From: Serinus canaria | Taxonomy: Eukaryota > Chordata > Aves > Passeriformes > Fringillidae | DNA: 64,000 nt | Direction: 5' to 3' | NCBI RefSeq assembly: GCF_022539315.1 | Contig: NC_066323.1 | Coordinates: 15,861,719-15,925,718 of the forward strand | Part shown: piece after piece, positions 37,202 to 50,442 of the stretch | How positions within the stretch are numbered: the first letter of the stretch is position 1 | Layout: each line of letters begins with the position of its first letter | Notes under the pieces: model-generated | Told to the model about the DNA's origin: nothing | What the model saw: the letters and a program-made list of their open reading frames with translations, nothing else | Databases searched by the model: none | Translations under genes and position numbers: made by a program

Positions 37202-40200
37202 ATACATACACTTATTCAAATTCCAAAACAATGGGGTTTGCCCAGTTGTAGTTCTTAAAGAATTTTTTTTCCAGAGAAAGTAAGTTGTGCATGATCAAAC
37301 CCCAACTGTTATGTGAAATATGGCAAAAAGTGATCCAACTACTATTCTTATATATTTAATCAATGATCCAACAAATAGGACCTATCACTGATATTGCTAT
37401 GGCTCAAAGTAAAATATTTAAGATCTTTGAATACTTCAGATTGGTAAGAGATGAGGAATTTCTTTTATTTTAGCTACAATATAATGAAAACAAGCCTGAA
37501 GAATTTTTTTTCCCAGGGAACGCATTTTCTAATGAGTTTAAAACAGCCATATAACAAAAAAGGAAAGAAGAAAATGAGTAAAAAGTCTCATCAAAATATT
37601 CCTTCCTCCCCCCAGGGAGCAGACCCCATGCCTGACTGCTGGGATCCCCACAGTGAGCATGGGAGCTCAGGCAACTCCAGTGAGATTCGGATGCAGGATG
37701 CCAAGCAGGGAGCTGCCTTCACAGCCAGAAAGAAGAAACATGGGCAAAGAGACTGGGAAAAATTTGTTACACTGCCTTTCAAGTCCTTTGCAGGACAATG
37801 CTCTCCACTAAAAATCACTGGCAACTTCAGCTTTCCCTTTTTTGATGATGATTTCTTGAAACAAGCTGCGATAGACAAAAATATTCTTTAGACCATGTTG
37901 ATGTCCTCTTCTTATATCACTGTCAGCCCATAACTTTGCAATTTTTGCAAGTTAGTGTAAAATATCAGCTTCTAGTGGTCTCTATGTTTTGCCTTTCTGA
38001 AGAAGAAATTGTTTTGGAAGACACTACACCCTATGTGGAAACTCAGGAACTGCTGCAATGTTTGACTAAGAACTTCATCCTGCATGATGGCAGCATGTGG
38101 GTCTAAAACCTGGGCTTTGGGGTCTCTAGACTGAAATGCCAATATAGAGCTAATCCCAAACTGAGTGCTGGTTCTCAAGTGAGAACTAAAGCCTCCCTTT
38201 TCAATTCCATCTCTCTTTAATTTCCCTGTGTTCATACACTCTCGTGAGCAGCCTCAAAACAGTAATAACCAAGGGACTTCCTAAGTATTTCTCACTAGAA
38301 AATGGCATTTTGTGCTGTTTTACAGCTCTCATGCTATTAACCACCTGATTGGCACAAACTGAAAAAATGGTATTTAGGATTGATCTTGGACAATGCCTAA
38401 GTTACTGATTCCTTAGACACTAATGAGATGTGTGTGCTTTTTGTGCAGCACACAGCTACAGACAAGCAAAGCTAATTTTTATGACCATGCCATTTTATAA
38501 TCAACATCTGTGTGCAACACTTATCATATGGTAATATTCATGAAGGACTAGAAAACAAGCAAAAAAAGACCTGCAATTTGAATGATGTTGGAAATAACTC
38601 TATAGATGGTTTCCCCAGAACAGCCATCTAGCACTAATTGCCTCAGCCATACCAGAGGAAATATAGTCTTGATTGAAGACCTGGAATTCTCTTTTTCAGA
38701 AGACGCATGGGCCTGGAAACATATTTGTGTTCCTAACTGTAAGCATGAGAATAATCCCATTAGAGAGATTTTGTGACTGGTTTTATGCTTGAAGTTAAAA
38801 TTGCAGTAAGTGTTTAGAGGATCTGTGCCTAAGGCAGACATCAATATTGAAAGAAAAAAGTGGTTAATACACATCAGCTTTTCTATTATGTTTTTTTCCT
38901 AAGAATGGTATAATTTTTTATCTTATCTTTTGCTGCAAATGGAAGGAATGGAAAACTCAGTTTTCTTTTTAATAAATAAATCATCATTCTTCTGATATTT
39001 TATACTATTTTTTATACTTCTTTTTTTTTCACTGAAATCATTAGAACTGGGAATTTCTCCCCATGTATTTTTTGTCATTTTCACAGAGGCCTGATGAGGA
39101 GGAATAAGTTCTGTAAAAAAATTGTTGAAGGCTGTTACATTAAAAAAATTAGCAGACTTTGCTTCTCTGTCAGCCATTTACAGGCATCTAAGTCAAATAT
39201 ATTTATATCAAACAATTTAATCAATTAAATAGATTCCTTAAATAAAAGTTACATTTGAAAGTGTTCTAGAATTTTTGAGTTGTGTTTTTGAGAAGCATTG
39301 CTTGTATTCAAACAACTAGAAATAAACATAATATTCATATAAAAATATCTCATGGAACATTAACACTACAGCACTGGTAATAGTGCTTGAAATAATTTAT
39401 GGCAAATAAACAGCACTTCAGGCATTTTCTTTGGCAGCCTTTAATAAACTATGAACTCCAGGTTTACTCCAAGTCCTCACAGCTGATGTATAATACTATA
39501 TGGTGTTGTAGCTCATCCAGAAGAGAATAAGAAGATTCCCCCACTCCAGTCTCTTGAACTGAATCACTGACTCTGTCCCACAGTGCTGCTCTCTGGTGTA
39601 GGTTTACTGAGCAATCAACAACCGTATAACCAAACATTCAGTGTGTTTTCCAGATTTTAAGAATATAACCCTCTGTAATTTCAAGCTCAGAATCATAACC
39701 AAGATTAACATTTCACTCCAAAGGAGACAGCATGGGTACATAAATTGACAAAAGAATTCAAATAATCTAATGTAACCTATGTAGATCACAGGTTAGAGAC
39801 AGTAGACACAACTTCTCTGGTGACATTTTCTGTTCACACTTAGGACTTGGATCCTGTGCAGTACAAGAAATGCCAGTTTCATCACAGTGTCTGCCTCCTA
39901 TGCAGGATTCACAGACTAAGTAATTACATTTTGCTGCCTGGTGCACTGCCTGGTGGTGGTGGCTGCTGAAAACAGTGCATTATACTAAAAAGATATCATC
40001 CTGAGAGAGAAGCTACAGGATGTTTCCTAAAGCCTATAGCAGAAATGTATCTACAAGTAGAGTAATTTGGAAGATTTTCTTCATTCAAGTCTTCCAAAAG
40101 AGATAATCACAGCGTGGCAGATGGAAACACAATATTGCAGGGGTAAAGGGAGGGTAATAACTTAGGTAACTTGGTAGTTTCACCAACCCTAGAAAAAGAA

Positions 40201-41896
40201 GCGGCAATCCTATTGAAGAGGAACAAAGGAGAAGCTGAAAATTTGCATCTTTGTCATGCAAATCCATGACAATCCTGGTTTCTAGTCCTAAGTAATCCAG
40301 CTTTCATTGCAAACAACAATTTCTCTTACCTCCACTTAAAATAAATCCAACCTCTAGGAACATGTGATAAAGAAACACTGAGAACAACATGATCAATTGA
40401 CCCAGAGTGATTATGTTAGATAGTACCGTCTGTCTACATTACAAACCCTTACTTTCTGTAAATGCTACCAGGGATCTGTTAAATACTCAGACACCTCCCT
40501 TACATTCATAGGCGCTATGAAATCTAGAACTCAAACTACTCACAGAAATTAGTCTCTCCACTCTTTTAAAAATTATTTTGAAACCCTACACCAGTTGCTG
40601 TATTGTCATCTAGGAATGCCAGGACCCTCATCTTCAGCCTACATCCTACAGGCTCTACTCTTAAAGCAAGTCCACCTGAACTGCCTGTAACTTGCACAGG
40701 GCTGGGGTTGTGGTAGGTCACAGCAGCACTGGGCTCACAGCCTGTTAGTGATGTTTCCACTGTAAGATGTCTTACTTTAATCAATAGGATTAACTGTGCT
40801 TTTTCCTGCCAAGAGTAAGCAAAACATGGATTTCTGACACCAAGGAGCCATGGATACTGCAGATGGTATCTCTGACCTTGAAGGATGATCAGTGCTTGAT
40901 CTGAGAGTCCCAGTCTACCCACACCCATGGTGCCAGATGATTCCAGCTTGTCTTTGACTTACGTGAAAGCTGTCAAGAGAAGGTGGCCTAAAGCTGAAGA
41001 CAGCAAGTCCAAAGGGACTCCAACTCCTGTGTGAAAAATTAGTATCTGCCTCAATAATCTTCATTATAATGCTCCAGGAGAGTTAGAGGAATCCATGAAC
41101 CTTGACATGCCTTCTGTGATAGTGACAGGTCACACCTTTGCCTGCTCAGAACACCAAAGCAAGTTCTTCATACAATGTGCAATACTGCTTGGGGGAAGTT
41201 CACAGGATTCCAGTATGAGAACAATCCACCATGGGCTATAAAATTAACTGATGCTGCTGTGGCTCATGAAGTTCCCAGTCGGTTTCTGGAGGCTGGCAGA
41301 ATGCGTCACTGATGTGTGCCTGCCTTGCTCAGTGTGGTTGTTGACCACTGTCAGAAACAAAATGGGCTAGAGAAACCTTTTGTCTGGTTCAGTACAGTTA
41401 TTCTGATGCTCTTGCTATAGAAAAGCTGATTTCAGTATGGTTTTTAGAAGCACCAATCATCAAAATTGTGTCTAAAATCAGCGGCAATTTGGGTGTTCAA
41501 ATCATCAAAAAAACCAAGCCCTAAGTACTTTATTTATTGAGACTAACAACCAATTTTGAAATTAGCAACCATTCTGAATATTACCACTGTACATGGCACA
41601 GCATTTTCCTGGCACAGTTCTACTTTCCAGGAGCACCTTAGGAATAACCCATAATTTGTGTTCATAGGAAAGCTAAGTAAATGCAGGCTTAAGTAGCACC
41701 AGCAGCTCTTGTGATGTTATCAAAAACCTGACAGCTTTTCATGTTCTTTTCAATGTCTAAAATCCTGGATTTATTATGAGAATTACAGATTAGATGTTTG
41801 AAAAGGCAAGCTTCTGGTTCTGTCTTCAGAGAAAGCTTGAAAATCTGAATTTTAAACTCCATAATCACAAGACAGCCACTTCTGAAATCTTTCTGT
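37202..41896. other. Unique non-coding stretch
   Basis: About 4.7 kb with no supportable gene. Frames of 146 codons (37451-37891, plus) and 120 codons (40566-40928, minus) have no recognisable domain, and frames this long are expected by chance at about this number in 64 kb. Confidence 0.6.
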
Positions 41897-41960
41897 AAAA
41901 AAAAAACAAAAAAAAAAAAAAAAAAACAAAAAAAAAACAAAAAAAACAAACAAAAAAAAA
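41897..41960 (+). repeat. (A)nC low-complexity tract
   Basis: 64 bases of A interrupted only by six single Cs, the longest uninterrupted A run being 19. It resembles a decayed poly-A tail, but upstream sequence shows no AATAAA nearby and no recognisable gene body, so a retrocopy cannot be claimed. Confidence 0.92.
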
Positions 41961-44900
41961 CCCCTGCTACATACTTTTTGGGAACGTGATTCAGAAATTG
42001 AATCCTTTGGTTTGGAATTAATGCTTAACTTCAGCTTTGCAAAACAGTCATGTTCATATCTAAATCTTGAAGTTTACCATAAGAAATTGGCAGTCTTACA
42101 CATATTTTAGGGGCTTTAATTTCATGACTGATCAATATGAGTTTGCAGAGACCATAAACACAATTCTTTCCTCTCACATTTTTTCTGGATCATGCCCCAA
42201 TTGTTGGATTTCCACATCCGAAGTGAAGGAGTCAAACATTTATATTTAGAGCACATTCATATTCAGAGCATGCTGAAACTGATGGGTCTCTATCAGTGCT
42301 GCTGGACATTTGTACCAGCACTGCATTGAGAGCTCTGGCATTGGGTCCAGAGCAACGTGCATCTGCAGCTTCTCTAACTGAGAAGGACAAATGTTTGGTT
42401 TCCTCCAGATTGAAATAAACTGTGGTTGACCCTTGCTGGCAGAAATGAGAAAAATGGATTTAGAAGGGAGAACAGAGAGATTTAAACCTTGCTGAGCAGT
42501 TGCTATCTCAGGTTTTTCTGCAGCTGCCCTGATGTTTGCTTTCAGCTTTCACTCCGTGGCTCCTTCTCAGCTGGCAGTGGACAAGTGGCAAAGTCGTCCC
42601 AGGTCATGCACCTTCCTGACAGGTTTCTGGCCTGCCTAGGAGGGCAGCCAGTGCCTGGCATTTAATAACATCAGGAGCCTCTGTCCCAAGCCAGACTTGC
42701 CTGATCTCCTGGGTTGGATTCACTCATAGTCCTCCTTAAGTTTGCCTTCCTCGGCAGGATTGGCAGGTGGAGAGAGACGAGTACTGCAGGATCTGCCCAG
42801 TAGCCACCACTGAGTTCAGAGTGCAGACAGAAGTTGTTGGATCCCTTTTTGATGCTCTGCTGCTAAGGGTTTCTTCTGCCTCCCCACCTGTAGAACTCCT
42901 GCAGAAGCTTGCTTTCCCTGGAGCTCCCCAGCTATGCCCTGCTTTCCAGAGGCTGTGATGTTTAGTATTTGTATTGCTGAGAGAGAAAGAGAAAAATTCC
43001 GTGTCCTGCTTTCTTGAGATAGGAAGTAGGTATAACCAATCATTTTTTCTTTGACACTTGCTTAAGGCTACAGCAGAAGGGATGACATGAATATGATCCT
43101 CTAAGGACATGAGTGGAGAGTAGAGAGAGTAGAGCCTGGTGACCCCTCAGGTATCTCATTTACCTGAAAAATTGTCTCTGGAAACAATGCTGCATGTTGT
43201 TGTCTCTGTCTGTTCAAACCAGGTGGCTTGCAAGGTTCTGTCACAGGGGATTTGGTTGTAGAGTTCAAGCAGCTGCATCCATACTTCTTGCAAATAACAG
43301 AAATACAGCCTCCAAAGGGTGAATAATAAAGCAGACTGAAAATAAGCCCGAGTGTTTGTGTTTTATAGCTTGATCTGTGACCAGGAGTTACCCAGGCTTG
43401 GTGCCTCTCTTGGCACTGAGTAACAAGAGGCAGTTCCTGATCACTGCAAGCCACCAGTTCCAGCTCTGAGCCACCACAAACCCTGGAAGCTAGCCAGCAG
43501 AGCTAGGACTGTGCTGCCCTTCCCCACCTGTCCGTGGGAGCACCACCATGGCCACAACTCTAGAACTTGTATACTCTTCATCCCAAACACAGATTCTTTA
43601 GTAGACACCATGCAAAATTATTCTCTCACCAACATGCAAGTTTTTTTCCTACCTTCCCCATACACACAGAAAGATTTCAATAGATCTAATGACGTTTGGT
43701 CAGATTAAGAAAAGAGAAAGAAATGGCAGAATACTGTTGAAACTCATCTCCAGCATGACTGAATGGAAGAATACTTAGCTTTTGGTAACTTCTTATTGGT
43801 ACATAAAAAGTGGCTTTCATCCAAAAAACAGCCCTGCTTTGTCCCTAGCAGAAAACTAATATCCCATCTAATATTCACTTTTTTTCCATGGAGAAAATGA
43901 AAAATCTGCACTAAACTTTCCTGTTTTTAGGGAGACTGTAAAGCAAGACAGTACAGTCTGCACAAATAGTTTTCGTGTTTTGTCACCAAAAATTTGAGGG
44001 GGTGGAGGAGAAGGAAAAGGGTGGAGGAACCTCCTGATCCTCAAGCACTCCTAGATACCAGAAGTTCCTGACAAACCCTAAATGGAGCTTAGCAGGGAAG
44101 AACACAAAAAAGCCTCTATAAATAAGTGTAATTCATATTAAAAGAAAAATAAGAAATCTAGTAACTTCAATGTCACGCTTTCTGAGATGCACAATACATA
44201 GTGACTAAAAGATTATATGTTTATCAGCACCCCAGCTAGCTAAAATTGAAATGAAGTGGGTTTGAGGAAGGTTATATAATAAAATAATTGAGAAATACTA
44301 TTATAAACAACATGTGGTATTTGCATGCATGCATAAAAGAACTCTTGATTTACCAGTCCCAGCCCCAACCATACTTCACACCTGCCCTTTCTTGAACATT
44401 GTCTTTGGGGCTAGGGGAGAAATCTCCCAGCCTTAAAGATAACTTCATCAAAACTCTGCAACAGGCCCATTGCTATGAACTAGCTAAGAAGGTAATTCTA
44501 GAAGCCCAAGTTTGTTTCCGTAGCTACATAACATTACACAAACATTTTGGTTACAATTTTGTGGCAATGGTTTCACAGTTATTTGATTAAACTGCAGGGC
44601 TGTTCTGCTTGGAGCCTGGGAGTGTCTGATATCAGTGAAAGCTCTTTAGAAGTGCTACAATTTAAAATTATAGCTTACCCTGTTTGAAGGGATATTTTTA
44701 GTCTATTTATTCAGAGTATAAATATAGTTCTGTACATCACTGGTTTAATGTCTCTCTTGCACTGGTCAGAAAGACACTTTACCCAGCACCAGACAAAGGT
44801 CAACAAATGGGTATCTTTTTTTTCCCCTTCCTTTCTTTTTTTGTAAAGCTGCTTTAAGGGCTTTAGAAAGCAAAGCATCTTGTAAGCAAAGGCTGCACGT

Positions 44901-46311
44901 CTAACCCCTTTACTGCAGTGACCTACTTATAGGAAATACTCCTATTGAAAGGGGCTTTTTCCAAGATCTAGCATTTCAAACAAAAACATACCTACAATTA
45001 GCTGGAAAGAGTTTAAGGGATCCCTGAGCAAAAATAATCAAAAGAATAAAAGGCGAGAGAAGGGAAATGGTGATGAATCACCACGCAGTCAGGAGCAGTG
45101 ATGTAGTGCATATTTCTATGAATGGCCATTCTCTGGCTTTATTATCAACAGCTCCATGAGTTTTTTATTTCTGATTATTTGTTTGGGTGTTAAGGGGACT
45201 TTTGTGCCTGAAAACCCCTGGAAACCAAAGTTTTATGTACATACAAAAGGCACAGTAGTGACAGTGCAGGCAGCCACATCTCTGCTCAGCTGTTGCCCTT
45301 GCCCTTGACCTAAAGGGACCCTCCTTTCCACACAACCACCCAGCAGCACATATTTGGTTTCTGTGTTAATGTAGCTCTGGGGTTTTCTTGAGCTGGGCTT
45401 GCCCATTGTGCTGAACTGTGACAAATTCTTCACAGAGCAGTAGGGTTGGGTTGATTTCAGGCTTGATGTGTGCTGAGGAAATGGGGGAAGGAGGTAGAAT
45501 TTCTTCTAATAATGGCCTCTCCTAAACACGTTGTCCTTCCAGCTGGAGCATACCTAAGTCTTACTGTAATTTACAGAACTGGGCACACAGAAAAGACCAC
45601 AAAAGTAGGCTCTGCAGTTCACATCTCAGTGGAGTTCCCAGCAGAAAAAATCCACAAGAGCAGAATCACTTTTGTGTGGTGTTTCTCAGCATCTAATTTG
45701 GGTGGCACAAATTCTTAGCCTCTTTCATATCATAAACTGGGGAGTGACATGTGTGCAGGGGGGCAATGCATGTAATGTCTGTCTGTGGAGTCAAGGAAGA
45801 CAGTTAAGTTTTTTTGAGGTGAATGCCAAGGCGTAAAGGAACTTGGCTGTCAAGGATCCAAGGAAATGCAGGGACATTTCTGCTTGTGTGAAAAAAGACT
45901 TGTGACTGGGAGGCATGACACAGGCACCCAGATGTACACTGCCCTGAGAAACTTGTATTTTTAAGGACACATTTATCAAAGTACATAATAGCTATTTGGT
46001 CACAACCTATTTTTAACATCTTTTCAAGATCTAATTTTTGAGATAATTGATTTGTTGCCTACAATAAGTAAGCAGTTTTTCTGAGATGGAGCAAGATTTC
46101 ACTGAGGAATATTGTTCTCATGTTTCTTTCCAGTTTTGACTATATTTTAGGAAGATTTTCCCCAAAAATCATGCTCCAGAGAGGCAGGCGACTTTGGAAG
46201 ACATTTCAGACCTGTTCACTGTAAGTATGGGCATATGTTATGATCCTTGTATGTCTCGTGTTATTCGTGAGAAGCATCTGGTGAATCTCCCAGTCCCATC
46301 TCTGCAATCTG
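41961..46311. other. Unique non-coding stretch
   Basis: About 4.4 kb without a supportable gene or repeat family. Overlapping minus-strand frames at 42736-43454 (up to 124 codons) and a plus frame at 45470-45718 have no recognised domain. Confidence 0.6.
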
Positions 46312-46350
46312 AGATTACACTCTTGACATACTCTTACAGATTACACTCTT
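46312..46350. repeat. Two-copy direct repeat agattacactctt, period 26
   Basis: Perfect 13-base copies lie at 46312-46324 and 46338-46350, separated by a partly similar spacer. A small local duplication just upstream of the exon-like block. Confidence 0.85.
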
Positions 46351-46443
46351 AATCTACCACACAGACAGTAGTGTGACTAAATAGCACAATTACAGAAAAG
46401 AAAAAAAAAACCAATTCATTTAATCCTCACTTTATTACCTGAC

Positions 46444-46495
46444 CTTTCTTTTTTTTTTTTTTTTCTTCTTCCTTTCTTTACTCTCACCATTTCAG
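46444..46495 (+). promoter_or_regulatory. Candidate 3' splice site: long polypyrimidine tract plus CAG
   Basis: 46444-46479 is unbroken C/T (36 bases, mostly T), followed by actctcaccatttcag and then AAAAT. This is a textbook-strength vertebrate acceptor: a long pyrimidine tract, TTTCAG, and no other AG for the last 50 bases. Poly-T runs also occur elsewhere in the window by slippage, so strength alone does not prove use. Confidence 0.4.
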
Positions 46496-46774
46496 AAAAT
46501 GGAGATTTCAACTTTCTCATGACGATTAAAATGCAAGGAAGGATGTGGAGCAGTGCTCTCCTCCCCAGGCTGCAGCGCAGGGGCTGCGATCAGCAGCCCC
46601 GCACTCGCCTGCTGTGTGGAATACATATCCACGCCAAGGGGAGCTCCTCCCGCAGAACAAAGGTGGAATGCGCAGGCGGGAGCGGCCGGAGCACCGCCGA
46701 AAACCAGGGGCTGCTCCTGTGCGGCAGATGAAAGATAAATCCAGTCTCCATTGCAGGGAGAAGAATGGAGTGAC
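46496..46774 (+). other. Candidate exon (lncRNA, UTR or untranslated first/internal exon)
   Basis: The 279-base segment lies between the acceptor ending at 46495 and a near-consensus donor, gac|GTAAGT, at 46775-46780. An AG (ttgcag) at 46756 is a weaker alternative acceptor. All three plus frames contain a stop before the donor: one opens with an ATG at 46519 and ends at 46731, another ends at 46776 just past the exon. A coding internal exon is therefore unlikely; a UTR or lncRNA exon fits better. The exon is GC-rich (about 64% over 46561-46740) amid AT-rich flanks. No partner exon was identified. This is inference from sequence signals only. Confidence 0.3.
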
Positions 46775-46780
46775 GTAAGT
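46576..46780 (+). promoter_or_regulatory. Compact CpG-rich block, possible small promoter
   Basis: Fourteen CpGs fall within about 205 bases at about 64% GC, giving an observed/expected CpG ratio of roughly 0.7 by hand count over 180 bases, whereas most kilobases of this window hold only a few CpGs. It contains tgcgcaggcgg at 46669, similar to an NRF1 half-site arrangement, and TGACGTAA at 46771-46778, a CRE/ATF-like word. CpGs survive only where DNA is unmethylated in the germline or recently arrived, so this block is either a functional promoter-type element or a young insertion. No TATA box was recognised. Confidence 0.4.
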
Positions 46781-49700
46781 GGTTTTCCTGCTGATTTTCA
46801 TCCCACCCCAAAGAAACCTTTGGATAAAATCCCCAAATGCTCAGCATACAGAATAAAAATATTGGGGGATTTGCTTGAGACTCCATTGAGGTACACTGGA
46901 GCCCCAGAACAGCACAGTAACTTCTCTGTTGAGTGTGTGGTTTCTATCCCCTGAGCACTGTAAATACAATTTGCAGTATCTGCAGGCTGGGATGGGACTC
47001 TCCTGAAAACTGCAGTTCTCACCACACAAAACCTGCAAGCTTCAATGTGCAAACAGCCCTTTCTGAATTCTGCTCATGAAAGCTGGGTGGGTTTCACTGT
47101 GATCTCAGCTACCAGCTATCATTTTCCATTTATTTGTGAATTATTATGGACAAAATAAGAAATATTTACTTTAATCTGGATTTTGACAAGTCTTTATGAT
47201 CTACGTTGTTTAGTTAGAGAAGTTAAACTTGCTAGCTCCTTCCCCAAGTTAACTCATATTTTTTTAATTGTTGCTAAATTTAACACAAATTATCCATGAT
47301 TATTTTATATGCTTTGGAGTTTTACATACAGTAATCTGTAGCCTACTGCCCCTAGAAAAATGCCATTTCCTATTCATGGGGCAGAAATACAATAGACAGA
47401 CAGCAATGTGATTGCTGCATAACACATCACCTACCCCACAGCAATGACTGCACCTGGAAAATGTTTATTATAGCCAGAAAGACAGCCCTCCCTGTAGATA
47501 TTTTAGATGTGACTCATGATAATGACTAATAGAAAGTTACTTTACTCATAAATCTGCCTTGTCCCTAATCCATCTGTTATTCTTGTTCTTACAAAAGACA
47601 AAACAATTTAGCAGAATGTTTTTACACAGATATAATACATTTGCATGATTGACTCTCCATTGCTGCTGGAAAAGCAAGCCATTATATCATGAGAGTATAG
47701 TGTAGGAATTCCTTTCTGGATAACATTTTTGCAATGGCAGCTCCAGGTGAGCCATCTAGAGGCAAAACCGAGATTTTCTGAAGAATTCTCCACACCAACA
47801 GTGTAATGAATTCCTCTCAAATAAATGTCCTCAAAAACTCCAAGCATCATACGTACCAGGGGCTAAGATTGCCATCTGTTAAATTCATAAACCTCTTACA
47901 TGCTTTAATTTCCTGCATGCTCATACCATGAGTTTAACAGTTTCCTGTGCTTTTAAAAATAATTTCCAAGAGTGGTTTGGATTGCTTTATGCTAATGTAG
48001 TATCAAGAAAAGCCTATTTATCATAATAAATAATATACCAATTAAAGGAGGGATTGCAGAGTTAAAATAACTTGTAGTCTCTTCTTGCTCTTGACTCAGT
48101 ATGACATTGGAAAATTCTATTAACTGGAGTTTTACCATCCATAATGTACGGCTCATGATTTTACCAGCTTTGTAAAGCACTTTATGATCTTTGACTACTA
48201 CAATAAAGATACATGCACAGTAAATACAATGCATGGCCACATTCTGCCTTTACTTCCCTCTTGCTTAATCCTATTAAACCCAGACCTGCATGGTGCATAA
48301 ATCAGAGTAGAGCAAGCAGCCTTCTTTGTACTTAGCAGTAGCAGCATCACAACACAGCTTATGAAACGGGGATAAAAGTCACCAATCTAAAACACAGCTG
48401 GGCTTATCTTAGAATAGAGGTGCACCTGGTGCACCCTGTGGGAGAGTTTAGAGTGGGTAGTAATCAAAGGCAGATTTACTATTAAAATTGCTAAATTATT
48501 TTGAAAACGTTTCAATTCACAGAAATGTTCCCATCTAACTCTACAAAAATATGAGATGTTTCTGACAATGTTCTGGCTAAAGCAGTGAAGCCAAGAGCCT
48601 GACCTCCACCACAGGAGCAGCATTCAAGCTGATTACAGGGTGCAGGCTCAGCAGGGCTGGCCAGACTATTGAGTGGGAGGTGTAGCTTCAGCCCAAGGGA
48701 CTCAGAGTCCCAAATCAAACTGAGACTACCCTGATTTAGAAATTGCTGGTGTCCAGTGCAGCCACTACTACACCAGATACTAAAAGTAGACACACATGCT
48801 CTGCCTTTGTACAGCAATTGCAATGGGAAGCAGAAGTGAAAAACCTCACTTAGCGGCTTTATTCCAAGCCCACACATGGGTATCTCCACTACCCAGAGTC
48901 ACCCTTGGGGTCTGGAAGAGTCCTCTTTGGGCTACCAACAAGGCCTCAATGACTGTGTTAAACAAGTCTGTATGAAGCCTGGGATGTAATCTATCACTGA
49001 ACTTTTCCTGGTAGTACAAAACATGAAACCTACAGCATATGTCAGAGTGGACACACACTGCCTTGAGTACTGCTGCGTGAGGCTGGTCTCCCAAGAGTAC
49101 AGGTTATCATGGCTGGGAGCTTTGGGAAGCAAGGAAGGATGAGAATAAGGAACAGGCTGGTGATCTCTTCCTTCCCCAAGTTCCCAGGGCATACTGGGAT
49201 AGCCACTCCGGGAACACACTGTGTTCTTGTCAAAACAATAAACGAAGCAGATAGAGGCAAGGAGCCAGAATAATGACTCCCACTGGGAGCTAGAATGAAT
49301 CAGACAATGTCCTGTACTCTGGAAACACAAGTTTTTCATGTGGCATGACATTAGGCGTGGAAGGGGGTAGTGAGGATGCACAGACAAAGGTGAAAGTCAT
49401 TCTGTGAGAGTACATGGACTTCTGCCTGATTTTTTCTTGCAAGAACTGGTGCTTTACAGGGTTCTTTAGAGACAGAACTGACCAAGTTAACAACCTCAGT
49501 ATCTTGGCTATTGGGGTGTAATTTGGATGAGGAGATTGACCCCACACCTGATCTTCTCTGTACCTCTGGATTTGGTGAGCTGTGGGCAGCCCATGCCCTG
49601 GTTCACAACATGCTCCAGGTGTGCGCTGCTCTCTTTAGTGCAAGGGTTGAACTCCAGTCCCCACTTGCTGCAGACAGCTGTGGTCTCCTGGGGCTTCCCT

Positions 49701-50410
49701 CTCTGACCCAACACCATAAGTGCTTCATAACTGAACAGTTCTTCCACCTCTCTCTTTCGGGAATTACAGAGGATTTTGTTAACCATTTAAATAGTGCCAA
49801 TAATTGCCTGATATCAGTAAAAGAATTCACTGATTTTCCACAGGTACGATTAGGATAAGCCTCATGTATATATCACAGACACTTATCCAGACAGAATAAA
49901 TAAATTCCATCCTACAGCTGTTTCCTAGGTAACTGAACCAGGACTACGGATAGAGACTGTGCGCAGCTTAGAGCTGAAAAAACAAAATGCAGCATTTCTT
50001 TATGTCTCCAAACTTTTGATTTTGTGGGACTGCAAATACGATGGAAATGTTTCAAAAATGAAATATGTAACTGGAAAATATGTACCTATACTCATATAGC
50101 CAAAACATGCAATTCTGAGAGTCCTGCAATATATCACTTCTCTAAACCAGTCAGAACAATCTTATCTATTATTGGATTTCTGCCAGTGCCCAAAACCCCT
50201 GGGAAGCTGCAGGGAACAGCCACCAGAAATTTTTTTGGTCGTGTTTTTCAAACCTGAAATCCATTAATCTTAGGCAAATAGGCTTAATGTGCAAGCTGAG
50301 AGGAAGTCAGCCCTGTACAAGGGACTGCTGAAATTTCTGGTGTCTTCCAGCAATCTAAGGGCTTCCTACCATTAACAAGACAGAAAGTCCCAGTGGATGG
50401 TACCACCTTA
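46781..50410. other. Unique non-coding stretch
   Basis: About 3.6 kb without a recognised gene or repeat. The 151-codon minus frame at 48932-49387 lies in a patch with many overlapping frames and has no recognisable domain. Confidence 0.6.
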
Positions 50411-50442
50411 CAAGGTGTGAGCACCACACAGCAAGGTGTGAG
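50411..50442. repeat. Two-copy direct repeat caaggtgtgag, period 21
   Basis: Perfect 11-base copies lie at 50411-50421 and 50432-50442. A minor local duplication. Confidence 0.8.

Noticed and set aside
37451..37891. 146-codon plus frame just after the LTR
   Set aside because: Begins in AT-rich low-complexity sequence, is overlapped by an antisense frame and has no recognisable motif.
40566..40928. 120-codon minus frame
   Set aside because: Length is expected by chance and no domain is visible.
45470..45718. 82-codon plus frame with an acceptor-like cttccag inside
   Set aside because: Protein-like to the eye, but short, with no family match and no second signal.
48932..49387. 151-codon minus frame
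   Set aside because: No recognisable domain, many overlapping frames on both strands, and length within chance expectation for the window.
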